This document shows positions 53,688 through 64,000 of a DNA stretch of 64,000 bases, one piece after another. The position numbers were made by a program, and so were the translations under genes. The notes below the pieces were generated by a model. That model had not been told where the DNA came from, ran no database searches, and saw nothing but the letters and a program-made list of their open reading frames with translations. Origin of the DNA: Ischnura elegans (lineage: Eukaryota > Arthropoda > Insecta > Odonata > Coenagrionidae); the NCBI RefSeq assembly GCF_921293095.1, contig NC_060248.1:13658744-13722743 (forward strand), given 5' to 3'. Each line of letters opens with the position of its first letter. Within the stretch, counting starts at the first letter, position 1.

Positions 53688-53990
53688 CGAGTTGTGTTCA
53701 GAAAATAACGGGTATTTTAGTTAAAAATGTTTATTCGTCTACTTTAATGTTATCGCCATCAAAAATAGTCCCCATGAGATATTTTACACTTGTGCCAGAG
53801 TTCCTTCCAATCCCCGAAACACTTCTCATACTCGATTTTCGATAGAGCCTTTCCATCTGTCAGAGATTCGTCAGCGATAGGAAAAAGTCACATGGAGGCA
53901 CGTCTGGCAAACATGGTGGCTGGGTCATCGTTACAGTATTTTTTGGCCAAAACTTCGCGAACAAGCAATGCAGTGTGAATAGAAAATCGC
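53688..53990 (-). mobile_element. mariner-type transposon relic, 3' part
   Basis: The minus strand encodes, over shifting frames, HTALLVREVLAKK, a TQPPCLPDVPPCDFFLS segment and FGDWKELWHKCKISHGDYFD, ending GDNIKVDE. This parallels the mariner C-terminus (QPPYSPDLAPCDFFLFP, with the third catalytic Asp; FE.W..RW.KCI...G.YFEGD). The outer end, ACGAGTTGTGTTCAGAAAAT, follows TA at 53686-53687 and fits a mariner TIR. Frameshifts inactivate it and the 5' half is absent. Confidence 0.8.
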
Positions 53991-54423
53991 CGCGCTCATA
54001 AAATTACGTCTAACCTTTAGCGGCTGTCACAGAAAAATTAAATAGTAAATCCGGCTGAAAATTTTATCATAATACAGGGGTGTATTTAATAACACAATAA
54101 TAACAATTAGACTGTCGGACTCTCCAAGCTCAATAGACATTTCAAAATTCAGTTCTCGTCATTATCTGAACACACCTCGTAATTATAGACCGAAGGGCAT
54201 CTTCTATACGATGTAGTTGTTAATGTTAATGAGGTTTAGTTGTTGAGATTAAGTTTTGGTCGTTATTAACCCAAATAGAAAAGAAAAAAGGAACAGCACA
54301 ATCGCTCATATATTTCTTAGCTGCAATTGCTGCGTATAATTTGTATACCTAATATGAAAAGTCGGAGAGAACGTTCGCAGTGAGGCCGCTTCATCGTAAT
54401 CGGGGAGCTCTCAGCAAGCTCAA
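53991..54423. other. Intergenic, no feature recognised
   Basis: AT-rich. It might include remnants of the mariner 5' side, but I could not match a second TIR. Confidence 0.4.
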
Positions 54424-55073
54424 CAATAGGGTGGTTTTCTATTGTTTTTTCATTGCCTAAATCGATAGATTATTTATTACTCCTGGAGTGCGTATTTCAC
54501 GCTTATAGATTTTTAAATGACAATGTCAATTTTTTGCGATTAAATGAAAAGTGAAAATTTTCAAGCGCGCGAAAACGCGACGGCTAAGTATGAATGCTGG
54601 GAAAACTCCCGTGTGACGTCGTTCTGGTTCCCACTGCCGCAAGTGAGGTGACCTTGGGGCGAGGCTTTTAGCGCTGATACGACGCAGGATGCTAGCAGGT
54701 AGCGCTCGGCTTAAATAAGGATTATTAATACCGTATCAACCGAAGGAAACTTTCCGACCATAGGCAGTTTTAATAGGTGATTATTAAGAGACGTTTCCCT
54801 GAGCTCTGTGCCTCACGCATGCATTGGTAATCTCAGACGATGTAAAACTCCTATCTACTCGTATAGAAACTAGGTATCTGTGACGTCACGCGGAGTGGTA
54901 TCGCATTGGCGCCAATCTGGCCTTTTTCAAATGAGGATAAAATTGACGATTGCCATTCGTCTAAACTGGGATTTCTAAATCCAAATAATTTGTATATTAT
55001 GAATACACTAATGGTGGGTAACGAATCGCAATCCATGTCTTTCGTTTTCTTTGATGAAGGATACTACCCTATT
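54424..55073 (-). mobile_element. M1 TIR element, copy 2 (650 bp)
   Basis: Ends AATAGGGTGGTTTTCTATT and ACTACCCTATT. Colinear in inverse with 31481-32175 and direct with 55900-56566. The 104-residue plus frame (54906-55220) runs past the element's end and is not conserved in the other copies, so it is not a transposase. Confidence 0.8.
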
Positions 55074-55899
55074 CTTCGAAGAAAAAATAACAGCATTATT
55101 TCCGATTATATAGATATCGTATTTCATTTTCAAACCCAAGGGATTCTCAATGCAATCCGATATCCTCATTTTGAACAGCGCCTGTGCAGGAGAAAAACCG
55201 TCAAGACCAAAGTAATATAAACAAAGAAATCGGCGGTTGAAAATGGTGGTAAAGGGTTTCCCGCGATTGGACAGCGATCCATAAGAACTCACCTGACCAA
55301 ATCGAGTTTGAATTTCAAGTTGATGCCTAATATAAAATTTGAGGTGATAATGACTTTGATACCAAGGCGATCACATACGTTCAACGTTGAACGGACGCCA
55401 AGGAAATATTTGCCATAGAGTGCGAACCGATAGGAAAACCTCTAATAGACTAAATAGTATCGCCACCGCCCTGCGCTTCCAAGATGAGTTTTCGGTGGGG
55501 AGAAAGTTACTCAATTGGAAGGAAGTGAATTAATTGAGCAGAGAGATGCCGTAAATCCTCAGATGGAGTCCCCTCCAACACTCAACGGCAGAAGTCCCTC
55601 CGATCTCAATTCGCAGTCAGTCACGCACAGCCCAGTAGCTAATGCCATCCATTTACCCTCTCAATCTGACCAAAAAAGACCACAGGCCTTCAGAGCCTAA
55701 GACAGTCCGCACAGAAAAAGAGAGCACTCTTGTGGTCCAAAGCCACGCTGTGAAAGGACTAATATAGAGGAGACCACAGTCCATTTAGCTTAATTTATGT
55801 TTTCATTTCGCTCGCTTCTTAATCGGTAAAAAAAAAATGGCAACAGCTCGCCTGTGGGTGCTCAGCGGCCTATTTATTCTCAGATTCTCAATATTTGCA
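55074..55899. other. Spacer between two M1 copies
   Basis: A 61-residue plus frame (55515-55700; Ser/Pro/Gln-rich, with SPPTLNGRSPSDLNSQS) looks protein-like in composition but has no recognisable domain. It could be a piece of a retrotransposon ORF1 or chance. Confidence 0.35.
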
Positions 55900-56566
55900 A
55901 AAGGGTGGTTTCCTATTATTTTTTTATTGCCTAAATCGAAAGATTATTACTCCTGGAGAACGAATTTCACGCTTTTAGATTTTCGAATAACGATATCTAT
56001 TTTTCGCGATTAAATGAAAAGTGAAAATTTTCAAGCGCGCGAAAACGCGACGGCTAAGTATGAATTATGGGAAAACTCCACGTGACGTCATTCTGGTTAC
56101 CACTGTCACCGTGTGAGGTGACCTTGGGGCTAGGGTTTGAGCGCTGATACGACGCAGGATGCTAGCAGGTAGCAGAGTACCCTGCTAGCAGGTAGCGCTT
56201 GGCTTAAATAAGGATTATTAATACCCTATCAAACGAAGGAAACTTTCCGACCTTAGGCAGTTTTAATAGGTGATTATTAAGAAATGTTTCCCCGAGCTCT
56301 GTGCCTCATGCATGCATTGGTAACCTCAGACGATGTGAAACTCCTATCCTCTCGTATAGAAACTAGGTCCCTGTGACGTCACGTGGAGTGGCATCTCATG
56401 GGCGCGAATCTGGCCTTTTTCAAATGAGGTTAAAATTGACGATTGCCATTCGTCTAAACTGGGATTTCTAAAACCAAATAATTTGTATATTATGATTATA
56501 GTAATGGTGGGTAACGAATCGCAATCAATGCCTTTCGTTTTCTTTGATGAAGGAAACTTCCCTATC
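55900..56566 (-). mobile_element. M1 TIR element, copy 3 (667 bp)
   Basis: Ends AAGGGTGGTTTCCTATTAT and AACTTCCCTAT. It has an internal duplication, GCTAGCAGGTAGC occurring twice at about 56161-56200, that copy 2 has once. Same orientation as copy 2, 0.8 kb apart. Confidence 0.8.
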
Positions 56567-57189
56567 GAGCATTCCATTCTCAAGGAATAGCATTGAAAAG
56601 ATATTAATTTTATATTTATTTATCAATGTAAATATGAAACCTGGTAAACAGCTCTCATTACAGTTTATTTCTCCGTGAAATTTGGAGCGCTTTAAGCCAA
56701 TAAGCTTCTTCGTAAGCCGCCTCAATGGGCAGTCAAGCAATCTAAGCCTAGTGCGCAGCCCGCGAATCTCCCAGCCTTATTCATGCAACATATGTGCTTC
56801 TTATTACTGAAATGTAGAGATTACTCGCATGAGTTTTGGAGTACATTTCAATTTAAAATTATATTTTTTTAATTAATCGATTACCAGTATCGCCGAACAT
56901 GAAATCGTTAATAGCAATTACATTCCTTTAAATTCGTTAGACCACGCCAAAGGTCAGGATGAATGTTGCTCCTAATGTTAGCATGCGTTCAAAGGATTAA
57001 GGTTGGGATCAGAGCCTTGAATATAATCGTCAATTGTAAAGTTTTATTTCCCTCCTTTAAAGAGGGCGCTTTCCTACCGCTCGACGGCTCTTTTTTGTAA
57101 TTTATTACTTCTAGCTTAAAATTTATGATACCACCTTTGAAATTTCGATGGCTGGATAAATTGGGCCCTGCGCAACATTTGCCTGTACC
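56567..57189. other. Intergenic, no feature recognised
   Basis: AT-rich, with minor frames. Nothing recognised. Confidence 0.4.
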
Positions 57190-57895
57190 TCAAATAATAA
57201 ACTTTTACCTCATCTCAGATGTATTTTATGCTTTTGCGTATTCAGGCAAATGTCGACAATAGAACTACATGTAAATTATTATCTACTATTCGCACTCCAG
57301 GTAAAATTGTCTTTGCAAAATCTAAAATCCTCACCCTCCCTTCTTTGTATATCCTTACATGTGCCTGCTTTGTTAAAGCAAACCCTTCCCATTTTCTTCC
57401 CAATTCTACCTACCATGATCACCTCACCCGTTCAAGAAATAACATCCACTCAAACCAGTATTCCAGCTCTCTCTGTCTTAAAGGTCCCAACCACTCTGTC
57501 TCGATCCTTTACAATAAAATTCCCGAAGAAATAAAAAATAGTATCTCACTCTCCGTATTTAAAAAGAAAATAAAACTTCTCCTAGCTGAAAAATGCTACT
57601 ACAGCGTTAATGAATATCTGGAGGATGCATTGTAAGGTAATTTCCTAGATGACAACTAGAATTGCCTATTTTTTTCCATGCTTCTGTTAGTATTTATTAA
57701 CCCTCTGGACTATGTTTTAATGCTATACATTTCATAGTTAAATGATGTCTTGGGAATTCCCAAGAATCTTATCCTGCTAATTTCAATATTCATGTATGCA
57801 TGTAATTATTTGTAAATTTTATACTTGACTTTAGTCTTGCAGATGTGTGTACTGCCAATGATGAAATAAATTTATTCCGTCAATGTAATGTTATC
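57190..57895 (+). mobile_element. LINE-E, C-terminus and 3' end
   Basis: A 138-codon frame (57219-57635) ends with YNKIPEEIKNSISLSVFKKK followed by an IKLLLAEKCYYSVNEYL segment. This is the YN.LP..IK....FK..LK..L....YS..EY signature found at the end of many Jockey/CR1-like LINE proteins. A 3' untranslated region of about 230 bp ends ATGAAATAAATTTATTCC. Part of the frame upstream is out of register. It abuts the RTE-A 3' end at 57901. Confidence 0.8.
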
Positions 57896-57900
57896 ATTAA

Positions 57901-58975
57901 AGTATTCTACCGGTTACGGTATGTTCGCCTGGAGCATTGAAGAAGTATTCTGGCAGTCTTCATGGACTTCCGTCTTCAATTCACTATAAGGCCTACTCCC
58001 TTTCATTCTATCTGATAATCCCATTCACATCCTTCCTCTCCCTCGTTTACCTAGCATTCAACACTCCCGCACTGTTTTCAACTTCCTCCTCCAGCAGAGT
58101 ACTCGCTCCATCCACATCATCTGTATCCCTCGTATCTCATCTAGAAGTCCTCTCTCCGAACCCACCATGTCCGGTACTTCGTCGTTCCCCCTCCTCTCCG
58201 TCCACTTGACTTTCTCCTTTCTTCTCCTGACTCATATCTCGAATGCATCCAGTCTTCTCTCATCCTCTGGAGTTTACTTATGGACTTTTTATTACTTATG
58301 GACTTATTATTTACTTATTCACATACTCTGGAGAGACTTAAAGTTACTGGAATTTCCACACCCCGTGTTTCTGACCTTCAAATTCCCCAAGCCCGCACCA
58401 ATATATATTTCAAATCTTTTCATCCAACTGCGTCTAGATTCTGGAACTCTCTTCCGCCAAATATAAAGACGTCAAAATCACTTCAATCGTTTAAAAGAAG
58501 GCTGTACTCCTATTTGAAGTCTGGGGCTTAATTCAGTCTCCTCAACTCATTAGAGTTATCATCTTAAAGCTGTGATGTTATCAAAAACTCTCTACATAAA
58601 TGTGTATATGTATGTGTGTGTTCTTACTGCCTAAGTTAAAACTTATATTTTTGTGTTATTAGTATTGAATATTTTACATTGCTTGTATAAATATCTTCTA
58701 CTTGCTAGCCTAGCAATAATCTCCATAATGCCTTATTTTTGTCAAAATGCCTTTTACTAGGATGTAGAACATTTCCTGTATTTTCCTTTTTTGCTCTCAT
58801 AGGGTTTACTTAGAGCATAATAAAAATATTCTATTCTATCCTCTAGGCAAAGTGTCCATGTCTCCGCTCCGTAAGCTCTTCACTCCACACCAGAATCTTT
58901 ACTAGCCGTTTCTTTGATTTCTTACATAACGACCCTTTAATCCACGTAAACAAAACTGTTAAAATGAAAGTAGGA
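57901..58975 (-). mobile_element. RTE-A LINE copy interrupted by LINE-F
   Basis: The minus-strand 3' terminus at 57901 (TATTCTACCGGTTACGG) runs upstream through the basic tail region to 58268. It resumes at 58838 (AGGCAAAGTGTCCATGTCTC) to about 58975, following RTE-A order as in 4497-5325. The break coincides with a 7-bp repeat ATCCTCT. Reading frames are broken. Confidence 0.8.
58269..58837 (+). mobile_element. LINE-F 5'-truncated insertion (569 bp) inside RTE-A
   Basis: An 83-codon frame (58280-58531) encodes ISTPRVSDLQIPQARTNIYF, KSFHPTASRFWNSLPPNI and SLQSFKRRLYSYL. This is the R......KSF.PR..R.WN.LP...SL..FK.RL signature of LINE C-termini. A 300-bp 3' untranslated region ends CATAATAAAAATATTCTATT. 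ATCCTCT occurs at 58262-58268 and 58838-58844 as the target duplication. The frame is intact, so this is a young insertion. Confidence 0.85.
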
Positions 58976-59644
58976 AACACTACCAACTATCTCTTCCATG
59001 AAAATATAGAGTGCAATATACTTAACGAGCCCCTCAAATTTCATGTTGAAAGCGTTAAGTTCTAAATGAGCAATACGCCTCCCAATACGGACAAGGTATG
59101 ACCGATAGAGACGGAGGAGTATGCTGTTTTAAGAGAACAGAGTCGAACACACAAGACTCAAATCACAATTCATTAAAATAAATCGGTAGGTCTAGACAAA
59201 CAAAGGGTTGAATAGCTTACTGATTGAGTGGGATAAAAAAAGTTACCTCAACTTCATGAGTATGTAAACTCCAGATAATAAAAAAAAAAACATTTCTCAT
59301 TCAGCCATGCTCTCGTAATAAGAAAACACGAAAATTGCAGGAGGGTAAACAACAGCGAACCGCACGAGACCCACTCACAAGGCCAACGAGTAGTTGAGGA
59401 ACGGTCACACGTTCGGCATAAGTTCATCAAGTCACGCACTTATCTGCGAAAGGGCTCTTCGTAGTTCAGTCCTGATTATTTCGGAGAGTAGCCGCTGACG
59501 CATGGCAAACGGAAAAGTACGTGTATCTCCGTTTCTCACGCCCTATCACATTCGAGAATAATAAAAACAATTGGTGAACGAGTTCATTTGCAAAGAATCG
59601 ATTCAAAATCCTTTATATCTCCCAGCTTGGAAAGAAATTTGCGA
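58976..59644. other. Intergenic, no feature recognised
   Basis: A poly-A run at 59279-59290 and a 61-residue minus frame are all that is visible. Confidence 0.4.
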
Positions 59645-59755
59645 CGTGAAACGTTCTCGGGATCGCCACCGGGTCAGGAACTGCATAACTGCCCGGAAGG
59701 CATATTAGGCAGTTATGCAGCTCCTGACCTGGTGGCGATCCTGAGAACATTTTAC
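59645..59755. repeat. Long hairpin, Penelope-type
   Basis: Positions 59651-59693 and 59708-59750 are inverse copies with four differences in 43 bp and a 14-nt loop. GTGAAACGTTCTC begins the left arm. The right flank (CTATTCGCCGGGAAAGC...TAAATCTTT) resembles that of the 61792-61939 repeat (TGTTCGTCGGGAAAGTG...AAAATCTT), so both belong to one family. Confidence 0.7.
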
Positions 59756-61791
59756 GAAGTCTATTCGCCGGGAAAGCACTAAATCTTTCTATATTTGCCG
59801 AAGTTTGAGAATTTACTTTCCCAGTTTCAAGGCAGCCTGTTATATGAATAGGTGACTGACCTAATAAATTTAAAAGTGGTCAAGTATAAAAAAATTAATT
59901 TTAAAAGTGTAAAATATATTCAATAAAACATTATAACGAATAGATATAATTTTTTAAATTATGAAGAAAATTTATGTGACATATCTTTTACGTAGTTGTT
60001 AAGTTCTCGTTAGTTGCTAAGTCACATTGGTATATTTATATTTCTTACATTTACAGCTATTTTGATTAATTGATTACTATATATTTTGCTGAAGCCATTA
60101 TGTCAATTCTTTCCTCACAATTTTTGGTGTGTCCGCATATGTTAACCATTTTAAAAAAAATAATCTTTTCGATAAATTACATTGTGTTTAAAATGATGGT
60201 GTTATCAAATTTCAAATGAGTTTTTTTATTATTTCCATGGTTAACAAGTGCGTAAAACTGCAAGTTATTATTAAAAGATGATATGTGCTGTGAAATATCT
60301 TTTCTAAGTTATTGTGATGTTTGTCCTACGTGAGTGTATAATGGTATATCCACAAGAGTCCATATTGATGGCTAAGTTCTAACAACACGTATCTAAAAAA
60401 TATCCACTTTTCTTGTACACTGAAATTAAAAACAATAAGTTCATAAAACTGAAAAAGAAGCATTCATTTGCAAACAAAGTGCTGTTTTTTGCTTGCATTT
60501 TATTTTAAAAAATGTTGTTACACTTTATTCAAGATACCTGTCTAAACTGGCCGAATTTGAGATGCGTGATGTTAGAACTTAGCCATCGATATTTAAATAT
60601 AAACAGGAGGCCAAGAAAAAAACAATGAATAATTTGAGAAGCAATTCGAATTCTTTAAAAAATGCAGCAGAACATGCCTATGGGGAAAATGAAGCAATTT
60701 TGGAAAGATTCGCTTTAATTCCGTCCCTTTACTCTCGGGGAGGGGGGAGGGGGCAAGGATCCAACAAGTAGGCTGTTAGTACTACTCAGGTACGCTCACC
60801 CCTCACTCTCTCGAGTGATTGAGCAAAAAGACGAATGTGGGCCATATGACCCGGAACAAAAGAGCGATGACTAATGTCCACTCTCCGTATTCCCCAATCC
60901 CTTCGCTACCCCACTCTCCCCCCTTAAATCCCTCGAGAGGCAAAAGATGGCGTTGTGTACGCTCAGTGATGCTCGCGTCCACCACTCGAAAAAGGGCAAA
61001 TAAACAGACACGCGCCGTTTCCATGGAATGAGGGCGCCTCCAGCTCATCTCGAGAGCAACTCAAATCCTCCTCACTCTGCTATAGGTACCCGTAGGGAAG
61101 CGCGCGTCGAAGGTGACTGATGTACTGATCGAATCTTTCGGATTAGCAATGAAGTAGTACGTTTATTTGCTGAGAACAATTTCATCTATCGCGAAATTAG
61201 CGATCACTACGGCTTTGAAATTCTATCAGCGGATTAAAAATAACTTCAAGCGTGGATTCAAGAGTAGGGACTCAAAGTGAGCAAATGCACGTCGGTACAT
61301 TTCTTGCATATAAACGCACGTGTTCGTCTGAGGAAGCTGGGTGACGTAGGCTACCGTTTTAATTTACATAAAAAATTAAGACAAATAATTCAAACTATTC
61401 TGGCGTGATATAGTGGAAGATTAATTAAAATAATAATTAAGACGTATTAAAATTAAATATAATTGCACTTTTACATAATTATTTAATGCGTACGGCGCAT
61501 AATAAGGATTTTTGAAGCTAATATTCCTAACGGGATAGACTTTCAAGGTGACAAGATTTCGAATACACCCTCAAGTGATTTCATATTTTAAGTATTCGCG
61601 AGAACATGGATTTTATTGAAGTTTTGTTGTCCACTTCGTAAAAAGTACCTCGACAACCTATGCATGATCAACTTTGGTTTCCATTGGCTATCGAGGCATA
61701 CTTTTCAGTGGTGTAAAGGATCGTGCGCCATCTTTCAAGTACTTTTACTGTTGAACTATTGCCAATTTGGACGAGTGAATGGAACTCTATG
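59756..61791. other. Intergenic; AT-rich then GC-rich
   Basis: Positions 59780-60700 are AT-rich without recognisable features. Positions 60735-61090 are GC-rich with two complementary frames of about 70-80 residues. Positions 61100-61790 are unassigned. Confidence 0.45.
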
Positions 61792-61939
61792 TTTAAACTT
61801 TTCTCGGGAATCCGCGCGGGTAAGATCTTCTAAGAGCGCCGGCGTTTTGTGTAGCCGTGAGAATGGGTAACGAGTCGGACACGAAACGTCGGCCCTCTTA
61901 AAAAATCTTACCCGCGCGGAATCCCGAGAAAAGTTTAAA
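61792..61939. repeat. Penelope-type inverted repeat with hammerhead-like remnants
   Basis: 60-bp arms (61792-61851 and 61880-61939) with six differences and a 28-nt spacer. CGTGAGAA (61856-61863) and GAAACGTC followed by GGCCC (61883-61895) have hammerhead order. GGC can pair with GCC just before the core, but C3 and G8 are changed, so activity is not expected. The left arm carries the inverse of the GAAACG half, as in the 9.2-9.5 kb repeat. Confidence 0.6.
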
Positions 61940-62399
61940 TGTTCTGTTCGTCGGGAAAGTGTAAAATCTTGAATGAAACTCATAAACATAAACGTTGCCG
62001 AAGGCTTTCATTTTTTCCTGAGGACATGGAGTAAACGAATGTTCTCAGGATGGAAATCAAACAAGTCTCACCATGCGATTCCAAATGAACTCTTGAATTC
62101 ATTCCTATGAGATCTAAGTTTAATACAAAAAGTGCCAATTACAAAGAGCATGACGTGCCATCAAAATAATGTGTGGGGGATATCACTACCTGTACCGTGT
62201 ACACTGACAAATTTTTACATCACCATGGCAGCAGAAGTTACGGGTCTAAACAAATGAGTATCACATGAAACTGGAGAGCACAAAAAACGAGACTTGTAGA
62301 AGAAGAACTTAATAGAATTTCATGGATTCCGTTGGGTCTCCACGTGGAGTTACTGTGGCACGTGGAATTTAAAATTAATTGAAGCAGAGGACGCGCTAC
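61940..62399. other. Intergenic, no feature recognised
   Basis: Nothing recognised. CCACGTGGA-type palindromes near 62338-62362 are short and could be chance. Confidence 0.4.
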
Positions 62400-62651
62400 A
62401 TCTCCTCCCACGTAATCCCTACGTGGACGAAGTTTTACATAAAATCCCCTTTCTCAGTATCTATTCCGCTTTCGTCCTCGGTGGAACTTACAAAGGCAAA
62501 TAATCTCTCGACCTTGAAACACCGTTTTAATTTGAGGCTTATTTCCTTATATGCTATTAACAAACACTTGAGCCTCCGCACGTGGGATGAACCTGAGCTA
62601 AATTTCCTGGCAAGAATCCTGAAATCGCTCCAGAATAAGAGCCGCTGTTAA
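62400..62651 (+). mobile_element. Possible LINE C-terminus
   Basis: The 90-codon frame from 62379 includes KFYIKSPFSVSIPLSSSVEL then KANNLSTLKHRFNLRLI. This loosely follows the SPF.R...LWN.LP...A..L..FK.R pattern of LINE ends, although the WN.LP motif is gone. No 3' tail was identified. Confidence 0.35.
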
Positions 62652-63334
62652 CTGGGTAGGGATATTGAGTATATATCATTTTACACCTAACGATACCTCA
62701 TACAAGAAAAGCCGTGTCTTTACAAAGAACTTTCCGCTATCAACACCTTCTGTCGATGCAGTTATTAAAATAAAAAAATAGTTTATTTATTCCTTCACAA
62801 GCCTAAGTTCGAAACATTTTTCCAACTGTTAATCTTTCACCAATAATGCATAAAGGTTTTGATCAGGCCGCATTTCTAAACTAAATGGTTTCACATCCCC
62901 TTCAAATTATTTAGTCACTCCGCGGAATCCATAGCCGCAATAAAGGTGGTATGATCCCTTTAATTCATTTAGATAAGTGAAATTTCGAAAAATGTTCTCA
63001 ACTAACAACGTTTTATTGGTATGGTATAAAATTTTATAGAATTATTACATGAAACAAGTGTCCCTAGACAGTCTCCACCAAACAAATGCCTGGACTTCGG
63101 AAATGAAGAAATTTCGGAGAGTAGCCTATCAAAGTATGTTTAAACGAATTATTTATTGGGATATGATGGCGAGTACATTAGGTAACGACCTTAAATTTAC
63201 ATTAGAGGTTAGTAGTGAACAATTTTCACGGTCTCTTTTGGTTCTACTATCTAGGTATAGTAAAGGGACCATACCTCCCTTGTTGAAGTGATGGATTTCG
63301 CGGAATGACTTGATCCATACAAGGGTAATAAATA
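62652..63334. other. Intergenic, no feature recognised
   Basis: An 80-residue plus frame at 63049-63291 has no recognisable motif. Confidence 0.4.
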
Positions 63335-63948
63335 ACACAGGCCAACAATGAAAAAACCTTTTACTGAAAATACCTTATTCTTATGTTTCTAAAGTTGCTG
63401 AATCCAAATATGATGGTTTTAAAGTTTTATCACCCACCATTTATTCACATTTTACAGTTAAATTTATGAAATCAAGCAATATTTATAGAATTTAACAGCT
63501 TTTTTGTAGTTATAATAACATTGAACAAGTAGGTCTAATGGACGAAGATAATGGCGATTACTGTTGGTACTTCACCGAGAAGTTCAGCAAGCGATTCATC
63601 GTAGAAAAAGCTACCCAAGAAGCTTCAAGGAAAATAGGGAGAGAAAATGTAGACCAATTGCAGTTGTCAAGTGAACCCTGTACTATCACGCTGTAGTAAA
63701 TACAAACAATTTGATCACGATGTAGTGAACAGTAAATACAAACAATTTTATGATGTAACACAGTGTTTCATTGATTTCCCTGTATACCGTATAGGGGTAT
63801 TAGACTAAATATTAAATACATATTGCGTGGCAACTATGGGTGATACAAAAAAACTAAGGCCAGGTTTGGATTCGGCACATAAATCTATAAGGATCAGCTA
63901 TTCAAATAAAAAAAAGTTTTCAAGCAAAATTTTTTTGTTGGCCTGTGT
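63335..63948. mobile_element. Putative TIR element (614 bp)
   Basis: ACACAGGCCAACAA at 63335-63348 is repeated exactly in inverse at 63935-63948. A tandem duplication of about 36 bp (AGTAAATACAAACAATTT twice, 63696-63750) lies inside. A short frame around 63541 encodes DEDNGDYCWYFTEKFSK but has no family I recognise. No target duplication beyond a possible 2-bp one was found. Confidence 0.5.
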
Positions 63949-64000
63949 AATCGTTCTTGGTTGTAGGGTTAATTCGAAGTTGGCCACTGTATCACCGCTG

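Noticed and set aside
1..64000. CRISPR array, bacterial operon or phage features
   Set aside because: No regularly spaced direct repeats, no operon-like runs of genes and no ribosome-binding-site pattern. Element content is eukaryotic.

Overview
The window looks like transposon-dense, mostly non-coding DNA from an arthropod, probably an insect. The reasons are the mixture of elements: RTE-clade (BovB-like) and L2/CR1-like LINEs, one of which has a TGTAGA-type 3' tail; Tc1/mariner, hAT-like and piggyBac-like DNA transposons; tRNA-derived SINEs; and Penelope-type repeats with hammerhead-ribozyme-like motifs. The species cannot be named from the sequence. I recognise no complete host gene. Long open frames lie in GC-rich low-complexity DNA or in eroded transposons, and only two short stretches near 41.2 and 41.7 kb are worth testing as host exons.

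Layout. 0-7 kb: RTE-A LINE tails, a 660-bp element built from reiterated GTTTCG motifs, a SINE and a LINE relic. 7-12 kb: two hAT-type MITEs with exact 8-bp target duplications (one has its empty site preserved at 44.8 kb), a Penelope-type inverted repeat carrying three hammerhead-like motifs, and a MITE made of TTCACGG motifs. 12-18 kb: more RTE-A copies, one with a small piece in reverse orientation, and a second SINE family. 18.6 kb: a tRNA-Ser-like gene with a mutated anticodon. 20.7-24.6 kb: four adjoining or nested DNA elements plus a LINE. 25-30.5 kb: LINE fragments, a hAT MITE, a mariner relic and the best hammerhead candidate. 31-36 kb: a 0.7-kb TIR element (M1), LINE fragments, and an RTE-B element that has its endonuclease and C-terminus but no reverse transcriptase. 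36-49 kb: sparse relics, GC-rich islands, a CGAT-rich element and nested RTE-A copies with a clear target duplication. 49-58 kb: a local segmental duplication split by an RTE-B copy, a mariner relic and two more M1 copies. 57-64 kb: LINE-into-LINE insertion with a target duplication, long hairpins and a TIR element at the right edge.

The main point of interest is a recurrent hammerhead-ribozyme-like module: CTGANGA, one extra nucleotide, a short stem II, GAAA, a loopless 2-3 bp stem III, and stem I. It appears fully formed at 9.2, 9.4 and 30.4 kb and decayed at several other sites, often inside long inverted repeats. Hammerheads in Penelope-like retroelements are established knowledge. The shared one-nucleotide insertion next to stem II and the inverted arrangement seen here deserve testing.

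Labels such as RTE-A, RTE-B, LINE-C to LINE-G, M1 and R1 are local names for families seen in this window, not database names.
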